The notes: generated from the sequence alone by a model not told the origin. Positions 15,746 through 23,967 are shown, numbered from the stretch's first letter. The stretch is 30,388 nt of DNA from DTU063 sp001512695 (GCA_049658265.1 JBASOM010000019.1:1-30388), one strand, 5' to 3'. Program-made: numbers and translations.

Positions 15746-16699
15746 TTAATATGCCCTGGGAAACTTCAAATATGTGGTGGTCCCTTTTCCCTCCGTTGAT
15801 TTTATATTTATGCTGCCCCCGTTGCTGTCAACTATTCGCTTAGTAATGTATAAACCCAGGCCTGTCCCGTTTTCTTTTGTGCTAAAAAATGGGGTAAATA
15901 TTTTATCCAGATCGCTCTGCTTTATTCCCACCCCTTCATCTTTTATCTCAATGCATACCCAGTCCTCGTCTTTGAAGGCCCTTATACTTAAATGAGCCCC
16001 TTTGTCCATAGCTTCAATTGAGTTTTGTACGATATTGAGCAGCACTTGCATTAACTGTTCTTTCCCCATCAAAACCTGCAGGTCACTATCCTCAAATTCA
16101 ATCTTATATGTTATACCTTTGAGATGCAAACTGTGTTCAAAAAAAACAATTAATTCCTCGATTATCTTCTTTACCGATAGGCCTTTGCTCTTTATTTCAG
16201 GTGTGTTATGGGCTCTGTATCTGGATAGATAGTCATTTAGCAGATTGTTCATGCGGTCCAATTCGTTTATGGCTATATCTGCATATTCCTTTCTTTTGTC
16301 ACCGTCCGAGAGGCTTTGTCTTATGATCTGGAGGAAACCTCGAATGGAAAATAAGGGATTTTTCAATTCATGTACATAACTGGCAGCAATCTCTTTCTCC
16401 GCAAGCAAACTTTCAAGCTGCATGTTTTTCCTTTCAAGTTCTTTAAGATTTTCAGTATCTTCATAGGAGACCAAATATCCTAAAATCCCTTTTTCATCTT
16501 CAAGGATGAAAAAATCCACCTCATATTCGAAAGTCTTGTTTCCCTCTGCCTGATACTCGATCAACACCAGATGACAACCCTCACTAAGATATAACGGCAG
16601 ACCTTGCTTCAAGGGGCAAGATGATTTTGTGAAGTATTTCTGAAAATTGCCAATCATTTTCCCGAACTCTTCACTTCTTTGCCTCCTCTCATATGCCAT
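15746..16699 (-). CDS. Soluble sensor histidine kinase, candidate sporulation kinase
   Basis: A 317-residue kinase without transmembrane helices. Residues about 10-85 form a PAS-like sensor domain. A coiled linker (ENLKELERKNMQLESLLAEKE) leads to the dimerisation/phosphoacceptor box VHELKNPL with His110. The ATPase domain shows N box NIVQNSIEA (Asn226), G1 DEGVGI (254-259), F box FTPFFSTKE and G2 GTGLGL. It starts 14 nt after the Spo0F-like gene, so the two are cotranscribed. The lack of an output domain in the regulator and the H box style fit an orphan-type kinase feeding a Spo0F-Spo0B-Spo0A relay. A simple two-component pair remains possible. Confidence 0.88.
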   Translation of the reverse strand: MAYERRQRSEEFGKMIGNFQKYFTKSSCPLKQGLPLYLSEGCHLVLIEYQAEGNKTFEYEVDFFILEDEKGILGYLVSYEDTENLKELERKNMQLESLLAEKEIAASYVHELKNPLFSIRGFLQIIRQSLSDGDKRKEYADIAINELDRMNNLLNDYLSRYRAHNTPEIKSKGLSVKKIIEELIVFFEHSLHLKGITYKIEFEDSDLQVLMGKEQLMQVLLNIVQNSIEAMDKGAHLSIRAFKDEDWVCIEIKDEGVGIKQSDLDKIFTPFFSTKENGTGLGLYITKRIVDSNGGSINIKSTEGKGTTTYLKFPRAY

Positions 16700-16713
16700 T
16701 AAACTTCCCTTCT

Positions 16714-17088
16714 CTAAGCTGTATCTAATTGCGAGATTTCAGTTAAGTAGCTTATAAAATCAAAAACATCAAAGGGTTTAATAAAATATCTTAGGGCTCC
16801 TTCAGCCATAGCTCTTCTGGCAACATTCACATTGGAAGAACCAGATATAAACACGGCTTTAACATCGGGCTTTATACTCCTGATTATTGATAAAAGGCGA
16901 AATCCGTCAATCTCTGGTAAATTTACATCAATGATTACAATTTCCGGCTGTTCAACTTTAACTATTTCTATCGCCTCTACATGGTCCGACGCTACATGAG
17001 CATCAAAGCCTGAATAGCTCAGTGCTTCCTTCAGCATTGTTTTTACCCAATGTTGGTCATCAACAATAAGGACGTTGTTCCTTTTCAT
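16714..17088 (-). CDS. spo0F: Single-domain response regulator Spo0F
   Basis: A 124-residue receiver domain without output domain, the same length as Bacillus subtilis Spo0F. Key residues fall on identical numbers: Asp10, Asp11, phosphoacceptor Asp54, Lys104, followed by the Spo0F-type KPFD (104-107). Gln12 of the Spo0B-contact surface is kept; position 82 is Ser instead of Thr. Spo0F accepts phosphate from sporulation kinases and hands it to Spo0B, which charges Spo0A. The gene is led by a perfect match to a sigma-H promoter and is followed by a kinase gene, both fitting a sporulation phosphorelay. A CheY-like regulator for another kinase is the alternative, made less likely by the numbering and promoter. 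Confidence 0.78.
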   Translation of the reverse strand: MKRNNVLIVDDQHWVKTMLKEALSYSGFDAHVASDHVEAIEIVKVEQPEIVIIDVNLPEIDGFRLLSIIRSIKPDVKAVFISGSSNVNVARRAMAEGALRYFIKPFDVFDFISYLTEISQLDTA

Positions 17089-17165
17089 GATATTCCCCTA
17101 CCAAATCATAAGAACTTGTGGCCATGGACAATAATCAAAGGACGTACTTCCCGGCATTCACTATT

Positions 17166-17194
17166 ATATTCTATATTTGTTGATAAATTCCTCC
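17166..17194 (-). promoter_or_regulatory. Sigma-H-type promoter upstream of spo0F
   Basis: On the minus strand GGAGGAATT (17186-17194) matches the sigma-H -35 consensus RnAGGAwWW at every position. ATAGAATAT (17166-17174) matches the -10 RnnGAATwW at every position, with an 11-nt spacer. The start would be near 17160, about 70 nt before the spo0F ATG. Bacillus spo0F is also driven by sigma-H. The AGGAGG here is not followed by a usable start codon, so it is not a ribosome site. Confidence 0.65.
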
Positions 17195-17342
17195 TTTTAT
17201 TTTTATATCGCATGAATTATTTGAGCATCGCTAAAAAAATATATATTTATAATAGTCTGTAAAAGTTCTGATGTCTTTCCATGGCTATATTACAGACTTC
17301 GAAGGCTGAAGGCAAAGATAAAACACTATAAATATAAGTTTA

Positions 17343-17363
17343 GGCCTTGCCCAAGGCAAGGCC
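17343..17363 (-). terminator. Hairpin after the SLH gene
   Basis: Perfect 9-bp inverted repeat GGCCTTGCC / GGCAAGGCC with a 3-nt loop, 42 nt past the SLH stop codon. The minus-strand downstream sequence is AT-rich but lacks a clean T run, so termination may be partial. Confidence 0.5.
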
Positions 17364-17405
17364 ATAAAAGACAAGTTAATGCTAATCATTCTATGTTATA
17401 CCCGG

Positions 17406-19487
17406 TTAATCAGAAAAGGTAATGTCCTGTATTGTTACTGCAACAAACAGTCCTCCTTCGTAACTGCCGATGGCCACGATTTCATTGCCTTCCTCAATCC
17501 TGGTGATGCGGTGACTCCTGGCACCGTCCCTGCTGCTTTTGAGTACCACGGTGTCGCTGGTATATCGGATGGATATTTCCCTCGTGCCGTCTTCCGTTTT
17601 GGCACTGATTACGATGACCTCAATGTTTTCGTGTATACCGATTACCGTGCCCCTTAGCACGTCATGGGTGTCTTTCACCGTCACATCAATGCTTATGGCT
17701 TCATCGTTTTCCACTTCCATGTCCAGGTAATAATCCCGCCGGATTTCCGTGGCATCTATGCGCTTTCTGTCTTTGGTAATTTTAGTATCTGAAGTAATTG
17801 TAATATCATGCTCCTTGCCCTTATCGTCAATTACTGTAACGGTGATTTTATCCGCAAAGGTTATGGCCTTTACGGTGCCCTTTATGTCACGCTTGACGCT
17901 TTCAGCAGCAACTCTTGTCACCAAATCGTATTCCAGGGTGAGGGTCACTTCATCACCCTTTTTAAGGTCGCTTAGCTCTGCCCTCTTGCCATTCTTTCTA
18001 ATGGTAACATCTTTGTCAAGTTCATACTTGTTTTCCCTGCCATCATCCAGTTCTACTACGAGCACCGGATTTTTGGCATATTCAATACCCATCAATATGC
18101 CGGTAATGTCCCTTGTCGCACTTTCCGCGTCTATTTCCACTATCCTGCTGCCGGATACGGTGATGGTGGCCACATCGCCTATTGTCAGGCTGTAAATGTC
18201 AGCAGCCCTATTATCTTTATATATTTTTACATTAGAAGCAATGCTATAGCTTTCATATTCATCAGTTTTTTCATTCTCGATTGTGAGCACATTGGTAACC
18301 CTATTTACTGCTCGGATTACGCCTTTAACTACCTTGTCTTCACCTTTGACATCAATTCGCTCCACATCGGTTTCGGAAACGGTTAGTTTTACCGATTGGC
18401 CTGAGGCCAACTGGTAAATAGTGGCCGAAGTGCCGTCTATATACACCTTGGTCTGGTTTTTAATATTGTAGGTCCTTTCCCTGTTGTCACTTGTCCTAAC
18501 CGTCAAGGTACTTCTAATCAGGTCAATTTCTTTAATAGTGCCTTCTACTGTGTAACCGTCCGTTACGGGAGCTGTGCTGCCGTAACCAACATCTATATAT
18601 TGGGCCGAAGTTCCACTGGCAATTATGCTTATTCGATCCCCCGCTTTTATATCCTTTAACTCGGATTTTGTTAAATTTCCACTTTCATCTTCTTTGTAAA
18701 TTAAAGTGCTGCTTATATTTACCGTGTACGTCCCCAATGTGCCATCGTCAAGCCTTACTTCGACATTCGGCAGAATATCAGTTTCTACATCCTGCACCAC
18801 ACCGCTAATAATGTTTTGTACTTTTGTAAGTTTCGACAGATTGTGGAGCAAAACTGCCATTTGGGCACGGGTAAACTTCTCGTCGGGCTTGAAGCTGTTG
18901 TCGGGAAAACCTTTCATGATGCCCTTTTCAACGGCAAGTTCCACGTACGGCCTCGTTTCGAGCTCAATCATGTGGACGTCAGTAAATCCAAAGATAATAC
19001 TTAAAGTTTTGCGGCTTTCCGCTTCCTGGCCAAGGCCCAAGGCCTTTACCGCAAAAACTGCTACTTCCGACCTTTTGGCTGCATCCGAGGGTCTGAAATC
19101 ATCAAAATCCTTTCCGGACACTATCCCCTTTTCAATAGCAACAGCTACATAAGGTCTCGCCCATGGTGCTACCGAACTCGCCCTGGGAAAATTGGAAGGC
19201 AGGCTTTTGCCGCTGGTCAGACTTTCCCATCCCATGAGCCTCACCAGCATGGTTACAAGTTGTTCCCTGGTGACATTGGCATCAGGACCGTAAGTGGTGT
19301 CGGTCATGCCCTTTACAACTCCAGCTAAACTCATCTTCTGTATGTACGGCCTGACCCAGTCATATCTCGATGCGCTAATATCAGTAAACTGCAAACTTGC
19401 AGCACAAACCTGTGCAGTACTTATACTTAAAATGACTAGTATAGTCAAAAATATAGTTGTTATTCTTTTTATTCTCCCACAGCTCAT
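17406..19487 (-). CDS. S-layer-homology protein with six beta-type repeats
   Basis: A 693-residue secreted surface protein with a signal peptide ending near VCAA (residue 30). Three SLH domains (about 32-90, 95-150, 165-220) anchor such proteins to pyruvylated cell-wall polymers. The rest is six repeats of about 70 residues (about 226-302, 312-382, 386-456, 459-530, 533-606, 610-691). Each runs G-T/V-hydrophobic-strand, D/N-turn, strand, then a motif like KGDEVTLTLEYDLVTRV with a closing V-K-D/G boundary, suggesting small beta-barrels of OB type. No catalytic motif is visible. It may be an S-layer-associated structural or adhesion protein. The start has a strong GGAGGGAG site. It stands alone between hairpins. 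Confidence 0.88.
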   Translation of the reverse strand: MSCGRIKRITTIFLTILVILSISTAQVCAASLQFTDISASRYDWVRPYIQKMSLAGVVKGMTDTTYGPDANVTREQLVTMLVRLMGWESLTSGKSLPSNFPRASSVAPWARPYVAVAIEKGIVSGKDFDDFRPSDAAKRSEVAVFAVKALGLGQEAESRKTLSIIFGFTDVHMIELETRPYVELAVEKGIMKGFPDNSFKPDEKFTRAQMAVLLHNLSKLTKVQNIISGVVQDVETDILPNVEVRLDDGTLGTYTVNISSTLIYKEDESGNLTKSELKDIKAGDRISIIASGTSAQYIDVGYGSTAPVTDGYTVEGTIKEIDLIRSTLTVRTSDNRERTYNIKNQTKVYIDGTSATIYQLASGQSVKLTVSETDVERIDVKGEDKVVKGVIRAVNRVTNVLTIENEKTDEYESYSIASNVKIYKDNRAADIYSLTIGDVATITVSGSRIVEIDAESATRDITGILMGIEYAKNPVLVVELDDGRENKYELDKDVTIRKNGKRAELSDLKKGDEVTLTLEYDLVTRVAAESVKRDIKGTVKAITFADKITVTVIDDKGKEHDITITSDTKITKDRKRIDATEIRRDYYLDMEVENDEAISIDVTVKDTHDVLRGTVIGIHENIEVIVISAKTEDGTREISIRYTSDTVVLKSSRDGARSHRITRIEEGNEIVAIGSYEGGLFVAVTIQDITFSD

Positions 19488-19560
19488 AAAATCTCCCTCC
19501 GTCGAAACATAATATGCTTTAATATTCTACAAAAGCAGGGCTTAGTCCTCTTTTTAAAAT

Positions 19561-19592
19561 AAAAAATACCTTTGCCAAATCAGTGCAAAGGT
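19561..19592 (-). terminator. Intrinsic terminator after the GntR gene
   Basis: Minus-strand arms ACCTTTGC (19585-19592) and GCAAAGGT (19568-19575) with a 9-nt loop, followed by ATTTTTTATTTT. It lies 9 nt after the regulator gene. Confidence 0.8.
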
Positions 19593-19600
19593 CAAAGACT

Positions 19601-20323
19601 TCATTCATGACTTGTCTTGTCCCTAAATGATGCTTGTGCATATAACTTACAATAATCACTCCTAAAGTAGGTAATACCTAATCCTATGGGCTTATCTTCA
19701 ATGTCATACAGTTTTTGTTCTACGACCATCAAAGGAAGCTCATTATAGATGTTCAGGTGTCTCCTGATCTCTTCATCGGGCATTTGGGCTGATATGATCA
19801 GTTCCTTTTTTATAGCAAAAAGCGAGGTCTTCTTGGACACTATTTCAGGGAATGTGGCATAGCGTATTTCCTTTTCTACAATGGGCATTCCCTTATAATA
19901 AGGCAGGTACTTCAGGTCATAGGCAACCGGTTCTCCATCGGTGTAAAACAATCTTCTAATCATGATAACCTTTTTATTCTTAGTTATCTGCAGGGCTTCA
20001 ATCAATTTACTGGTAGGCATAATAATATTAACCTCCAGCAATTTTGTCTTATCAACACTATTTATTAGGTTGTTCTTTTCGTCATAATAAAGCGTATATG
20101 TAGTGCTGTCAGGTTCTTTCACAAAGTTTCCCTTGCCCGGAATGGAATAAATGTACCCTTCGCCGGCCAAAATAGCAAGCCCTTTCCTCACCGTCATGCG
20201 GCTGGCATTGTACGTCTTGCATAGGGTGTTTTCCGAATACAAAGCATCACCCGGTTTCAACTCTCCCGAATTAATTTTTTCTTTTATGTCCTCAACAATT
20301 TGAAGATATATCGGCAATCCCAT
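19601..20323 (-). CDS. GntR/HutC-family transcription regulator with UTRA domain
   Basis: A 240-residue regulator. The N-terminal winged helix (about 1-70) shows the GntR signature IKEKINSGELKPGDALYSENTLCKTYNASRMTVRKGLAIL (quoted by position 13-52) and ends in GEGYIYSIPGKGNFV. The rest is a UTRA effector domain (about 90-235) with the typical VIMIRRLFYTDGEPVAYDL and EIRRHLNI segments. Its start lies 32 nt inside the end of the corrinoid-protein gene, so the pair is cotranscribed and probably translationally coupled. HutC-type regulators usually repress local catabolic genes until a substrate-related ligand binds. Control of the neighbouring methyl-transfer and C1 genes is the natural guess, and the 14-nt palindrome at 28980-28993 is a candidate site. 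Confidence 0.9.
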   Translation of the reverse strand: MGLPIYLQIVEDIKEKINSGELKPGDALYSENTLCKTYNASRMTVRKGLAILAGEGYIYSIPGKGNFVKEPDSTTYTLYYDEKNNLINSVDKTKLLEVNIIMPTSKLIEALQITKNKKVIMIRRLFYTDGEPVAYDLKYLPYYKGMPIVEKEIRYATFPEIVSKKTSLFAIKKELIISAQMPDEEIRRHLNIYNELPLMVVEQKLYDIEDKPIGLGITYFRSDYCKLYAQASFRDKTSHE

Positions 20324-20978
20324 GATTTATACTCCCTATTTGATGCTTTTTGTTAATCCATTCTTTACAAAACTTTACTCCAATCGATGCGTCGTTAGTG
20401 CAAAAATCGGCACCGGTATATTCACACGCTTCCTCTGTAAGGTGATTTCCCCCCAAAATAATCAGTCTGTTGTCTTTCAATCCTGCTTCCTTGATGGCAT
20501 CTATCGTATTCTTCATCGTCTCCACGGTAAAGTTCAGGACTCCGCTCAAACCGATGATGTCCGGGTCGTATTTTTCCACGCCTTGCACAAAGGTTTCTTT
20601 TGGCACATCTACCCCAAGGTCGATGACCTCGAAACTGTTAGCCTCCATCATACCCCTGAATATGTCCTTGCCGATATCGTGCAGGTCTCCTTTCACCGTT
20701 CCTATCAGCAGTTTTCCCACTTTTTTGGAACTTTCGCTGTGAAAATGTGCAACCATCTTATCCAATTTCAAAACCTCTTTAAAAATGAGTCCTGCCATTA
20801 TCAAGTCTGCTATAAAATATTGCTTGTTCTCATATAGTTTGCCTACCCGATTCATACCCTCTTTAACTAAATTCAGCAAATAGAGGGGTTCCATACCGTC
20901 ATCCAGGGCTTTGTTGGCCAGTCCTATCACATTGTCTTCATCCAGTTCCTCTACCGCTTTAATGATTAACTCGTCCAT
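20292..20978 (-). CDS. Corrinoid (B12-binding) protein of a methyltransferase system
   Basis: A 228-residue protein of the MtbC/MtvC type, the methyl carrier between a substrate methyltransferase and a methyl-accepting enzyme. Residues 1-80 form the helical cap domain. The rest is the Rossmann-like B12 domain with the lower-ligand motif D98-L-H100-D-I-G103 and downstream SGVLNFT and ILGGN strands. The frame extends 14 codons further, but GGGGGAGGAG directly before ATG 20978 fixes the start. No substrate methyltransferase is beside it; the gene pairs with the GntR regulator and has its own promoter. The MtvB-like enzyme 8 kb upstream has a second corrinoid protein next to it. Confidence 0.92.
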   Translation of the reverse strand: MDELIIKAVEELDEDNVIGLANKALDDGMEPLYLLNLVKEGMNRVGKLYENKQYFIADLIMAGLIFKEVLKLDKMVAHFHSESSKKVGKLLIGTVKGDLHDIGKDIFRGMMEANSFEVIDLGVDVPKETFVQGVEKYDPDIIGLSGVLNFTVETMKNTIDAIKEAGLKDNRLIILGGNHLTEEACEYTGADFCTNDASIGVKFCKEWINKKHQIGSINHGIADISSNC

Positions 20979-21033
20979 TCTCCTCCCCCTATGGCCGTCA
21001 TTTATCCGCACCCCACGCACATCAGTTTATATT

Positions 21034-21062
21034 ATAATACCATCAGAAAGATAATTTTTCAA
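21034..21062 (-). promoter_or_regulatory. Promoter of the corrinoid protein-gntR operon
   Basis: Minus-strand -35 TTGAAA (21057-21062), 17-nt spacer, extended -10 TGGTATTAT (TATTAT at 21034-21039). The start near 21027 gives a leader of about 50 nt. Confidence 0.6.
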
Positions 21063-21065
21063 TCG

Positions 21066-21093
21066 TAAAACCGGGATACAAGCTTACCCCGGT
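21066..21093 (-). terminator. Weak terminator-like hairpin after gcvH
   Basis: Minus-strand ACCGGG (21088-21093) and CCCGGT (21070-21075) with a 12-nt loop, followed by TTTTA. It lies 120 nt after gcvH and just upstream of the corrinoid-gntR promoter. Readthrough from the C1 operon into that pair is possible. Confidence 0.4.
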
Positions 21094-21212
21094 CTACTAC
21101 TGTCCGCTCATAACAGGTAATTCAATAGCAGAAACTACTGTTTATAACAGTAATAATAATGGGAGCTATTTCTCGGGTGATAATACCAGTTTATTGATAA
21201 CGATCCCTCCTG

Positions 21213-21587
21213 TTACTCTAAGCCTTCTTCATATTCTGCAGCACTTATCATATCGTCTAAATCTTCCAGGTTTTCTACTTTAAACTTGGCAATCCAGGCA
21301 TCATAAGGAGCCTCATTTATGTATTCCGGTTCATCGTCGAGTTTTTCATTGACTTCCAGCACGATCCCTGTAAAAGGCATCAGTAGTTCCGAGTTTACTT
21401 TGGCAGATTCCACCTCGCTAAACTTATCTCCCTTTGAAAACTCTTCATCAAGTTCGGGCAAATCAACATAGAGTACTTCACCCAGTTGGTCCTGGGCATA
21501 GTCCGTTATACCCACGTAAGCAATGTCGCCCTCGAGTTTTACCCACAGGTGCTCCCTGTTATACTTTAGGTTTTCGGGAAACTGCAT
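21213..21587 (-). CDS. gcvH: Glycine cleavage system H protein
   Basis: A 124-residue lipoyl carrier that shuttles the aminomethyl group between the P, T and L proteins of glycine cleavage. The core pattern EHLWVKLEGDIAYVGITDYAQDQLGEVLYVDLP (positions 12-44) is typical. The lipoylation site is present as ESAK with Lys63, followed by MPFTGIVLEVN. AAAGGAGAG before ATG 21587 shows that the six extra residues of the longer frame are not translated. It follows lpdA (L protein) at the end of the C1 operon. No P or T protein is in the window. Confidence 0.95.
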   Translation of the reverse strand: MQFPENLKYNREHLWVKLEGDIAYVGITDYAQDQLGEVLYVDLPELDEEFSKGDKFSEVESAKVNSELLMPFTGIVLEVNEKLDDEPEYINEAPYDAWIAKFKVENLEDLDDMISAAEYEEGLE

Positions 21588-21695
21588 TTTATTCTCTCCT
21601 TTCAAGGTATTATTATCCTAGGCTAAATCGGTCTTATATTTATGTACAACGGGTAAATTTTCTTGGCTCCAAGATATAGCACTTTATATCAAAAG

Positions 21696-23069
21696 CTATA
21701 CTTTGTGAACGCTTTGACCGTGGATATCATGTAAGGCTTCCATAATTGCTTCAGACAGCGTTGGATGAGGATGGATAACATCTCCCACCTGATCCGCATC
21801 AAGCCCCAGATGAACGGCCAAGGTAAGTTCGGTCAACAGGTCCGTTGCATTAGGACCCACTACAGCGGCTCCTATCAATCGCTCATTTTCATCTGCCAGG
21901 ACCTTTACGAAGCCCTGTATCTTGTCAATGGCTTGGGCTTTACCTAATCCTCTAAAGTCAAAGGAGCCTTTTTTGTAATTCACTCCGGCTGCTTTAGCTT
22001 CGGCCTCAGTTATTCCCACAGCGGCAACTTCAGGATCGGTATATACACACCTTGGGATGGCATGGTAGCTAGCCTCTTTGTTTCCACCCAAGGCATTTTC
22101 AGCGGCAATCAGGCCTTCTTTTGATGCCACATGGGCTAAAAAGGGTGAATCCACAATATCTCCGATGGCATAAATTCCTTCAACTAGGGTTTCCATTTTT
22201 TTGTTGACTGGAATTCTGCCGGCTTTATCAGTTTGAATTCCTACGTTTTCCAAGCCCAATCCATCGGTGTAAGGTTTTCTCCCAATGGAAACCATCATTA
22301 TTTCTGCTTCAAGCTCTCCATCTTCTAAGCCTGCAACTACCCTGTTTTCTTCTACTTTCACAGAAGTGATGGCTTTGCCCGCAATCACTTTGATTTTATC
22401 CCTCTTAAACTGCCGCAGCAGCTGGTTTGCAACATCTTCGTCTTCCATGGGAAGTATGTGGGGCATCATTTCTACTATGGTTACCTCGGTGCCCAAGCGC
22501 CTCAAAAACTGGCCAATTTCGCAGCCAATTACGCCGCCGCCTACTATAATAATTGAAGCGGGTGCCTTGTTGAGGCTTAGCACTTCATCACTTGTAATTA
22601 CATTTTTCCCATCATAATTGAATAATGGGGGACAGACCGGAACCGAACCTGTTGCGAGAATTATTCTGTCAGCTTCCAGTATCTCCTTTGAACCATCATC
22701 TCGTGTAACTTCAACCTTGTTTTTGTCTATCAGTTTTCCAGTACCGTAAACGACCTCAATGCCGTTCTTTTTAAATAGGAATTCTATGCCTTTGATCAGT
22801 TGTGACACCAATTTGTCCTTCCTGCTTATCATCGCAGGAAAGTCAGCAGTCACTTCTCCCATAACGTTCACGCCGAATTTGGTGGCGTTCTTAACCGTCG
22901 TAAAAACATCCGAAGATGCCAGCAGGGCTTTTGTCGGTATGCAGCCGCGATTTAAGCAGGTTCCACCCAGGTTGTCTTTTTCCACAACGGTTACTTTCGC
23001 CCCAAGTTTGGCTGCCTTTATGGCCGCCTCGTATCCGCCGGGACCCGCTCCTATCACCACTACTTTCAT
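21696..23069 (-). CDS. lpdA: Dihydrolipoyl dehydrogenase (L protein)
   Basis: A 457-residue FAD enzyme that reoxidises dihydrolipoyl groups with NAD+. FAD-binding GAGPGGYEAAIKAAKLG opens the protein, and the redox disulfide is GGTCLNRGC (Cys38, Cys43). The NAD-binding strand is IIVGGGVIGCEIG, the second FAD motif is GIYAIGD, and the dimer-interface catalytic pair lies in HPHPTLSEAI near the C-terminus. It has no lipoyl domain. Located between metF and gcvH, it most likely serves glycine cleavage or its reversal, the place lpdA has in Wood-Ljungdahl clusters of several acetogens. Confidence 0.95.
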   Translation of the reverse strand: MKVVVIGAGPGGYEAAIKAAKLGAKVTVVEKDNLGGTCLNRGCIPTKALLASSDVFTTVKNATKFGVNVMGEVTADFPAMISRKDKLVSQLIKGIEFLFKKNGIEVVYGTGKLIDKNKVEVTRDDGSKEILEADRIILATGSVPVCPPLFNYDGKNVITSDEVLSLNKAPASIIIVGGGVIGCEIGQFLRRLGTEVTIVEMMPHILPMEDEDVANQLLRQFKRDKIKVIAGKAITSVKVEENRVVAGLEDGELEAEIMMVSIGRKPYTDGLGLENVGIQTDKAGRIPVNKKMETLVEGIYAIGDIVDSPFLAHVASKEGLIAAENALGGNKEASYHAIPRCVYTDPEVAAVGITEAEAKAAGVNYKKGSFDFRGLGKAQAIDKIQGFVKVLADENERLIGAAVVGPNATDLLTELTLAVHLGLDADQVGDVIHPHPTLSEAIMEALHDIHGQSVHKV

Positions 23070-23088
23070 TTGAAAATGCCTCCCCTTT

Positions 23089-23967
23089 TTATAGTCCTGC
23101 CTCGTCCAAAATTAGAGGTACATTTTCTTCAGCACCAATGGCCATTATGTGAACGCCGTCGCACAAATTCTTGTCTCTCAGCTCCACTATGAGTTCACCG
23201 GCAATTTTTATTCCTTCTTTGACCGGATCCCCGCTATTTTTCAGCCTGTCGATCAAATGCTCGGGAACATTTATCCCCGGAATATTTTTGTTCATGAACC
23301 TTGCCATACCTGCTGATTTTAAGGGAATGATTCCCACTAGTATTTTCGTATTTAAGTGTCTCGTCATTTCCTTGAACTTTTCCATTGTGGAAAGATCGTA
23401 TACTGCTTGGGTTTGGAAAAACTTAGCTCCGGCTTTTATTTTTTTCTCCATTTTAACGAGCTGTAGCTCTATAGGGTCGTATTCTGGGGTGACGGTGGCT
23501 CCCAAATAGAAGGAAGGACTTCCCTCCAGTTTGTTTCCGCTCATATCAACACCGTTGGCCAGCATTGTGGCCGCCTGCAGTATCCCCACACTATCCAGGT
23601 CAAACACCGGTTTTGCACCGGGATTATCACCAACGGTGGTATGGTCTCCGGTAAGGGCCAATAGATTTTTTACCCCGAAAAAGCCGGCTGACAGCATTTC
23701 CCCCTGTATGGCTAATCGATTTCTGTCTCGTCCGGTGATTTGTAGAACCGGCTCAAAACCCATATCAATTAAAGCCTTACACATGGCCAGTGATGTTGCC
23801 TTCAGGGACGATGATTGAAAGTCCGTGACATTTATGGCATCAACCCTGTCACCGAATAGCTCTGCACATTGCAGTGCGTGGGAAAAATCAGTCCCTTTAG
23901 GGGGTGCCAATTCCGCGGTGACAGCAAATTCGCCGCTCTCCAGCGCCTTCCGCAATCGACTCATCAT
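23089..23967 (-). CDS. metF: Methylene-tetrahydrofolate reductase, catalytic subunit MetF
   Basis: A 292-residue TIM-barrel flavoprotein that interconverts methylene-THF and methyl-THF. Family marks are FAVTAELAPPKGTD at the N-terminus, the LLALTGDH strand and KFFQTQAVYD. It is the short acetogen-type enzyme without the regulatory domain of eukaryotic MTHFR, and it needs the MetV partner encoded just upstream, whose stop overlaps its start (ATGA, 23964-23967). If methyl groups enter from methoxylated compounds, it would run in the oxidative direction here. Confidence 0.94.
   Translation of the reverse strand: MMSRLRKALESGEFAVTAELAPPKGTDFSHALQCAELFGDRVDAINVTDFQSSSLKATSLAMCKALIDMGFEPVLQITGRDRNRLAIQGEMLSAGFFGVKNLLALTGDHTTVGDNPGAKPVFDLDSVGILQAATMLANGVDMSGNKLEGSPSFYLGATVTPEYDPIELQLVKMEKKIKAGAKFFQTQAVYDLSTMEKFKEMTRHLNTKILVGIIPLKSAGMARFMNKNIPGINVPEHLIDRLKNSGDPVKEGIKIAGELIVELRDKNLCDGVHIMAIGAEENVPLILDEAGL

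Larger units (their letters stand above)
17089..17405. other. 317-nt intergenic region between spo0F and the SLH gene
   Basis: Besides the sigma-H-type promoter (17166-17194) and the hairpin at 17343-17363, the region is AT-rich with no plausible coding frame. A 74%-or-more A/T stretch (17195-17260) lies upstream of the promoter. A Spo0A-box-like TTTGTTGAT (about 17176-17184, plus strand) lies inside the promoter spacer but differs from the consensus at two positions. Confidence 0.4.

Noticed and set aside
17186..17194. AGGAGG here as a ribosome site of a small gene upstream of spo0F
   Set aside because: No start codon follows at a suitable distance; the sequence is better explained as a sigma-H -35 element.
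17749..19152. Two open frames of 148 codons on the plus strand
   Set aside because: They are antisense to the SLH protein gene, serine/threonine-rich by frame effect, and without family features.
19498..19508. Spo0A-box-like CGTCGAAA upstream of the SLH gene
   Set aside because: A single short match with one mismatch, overlapping the region of the ribosome site; chance occurrence is likely.
21136..21152. 7-bp hairpin TACTGTT/AACAGTA as gcvH terminator
   Set aside because: No T run follows on the minus strand and the stem is AT-rich.
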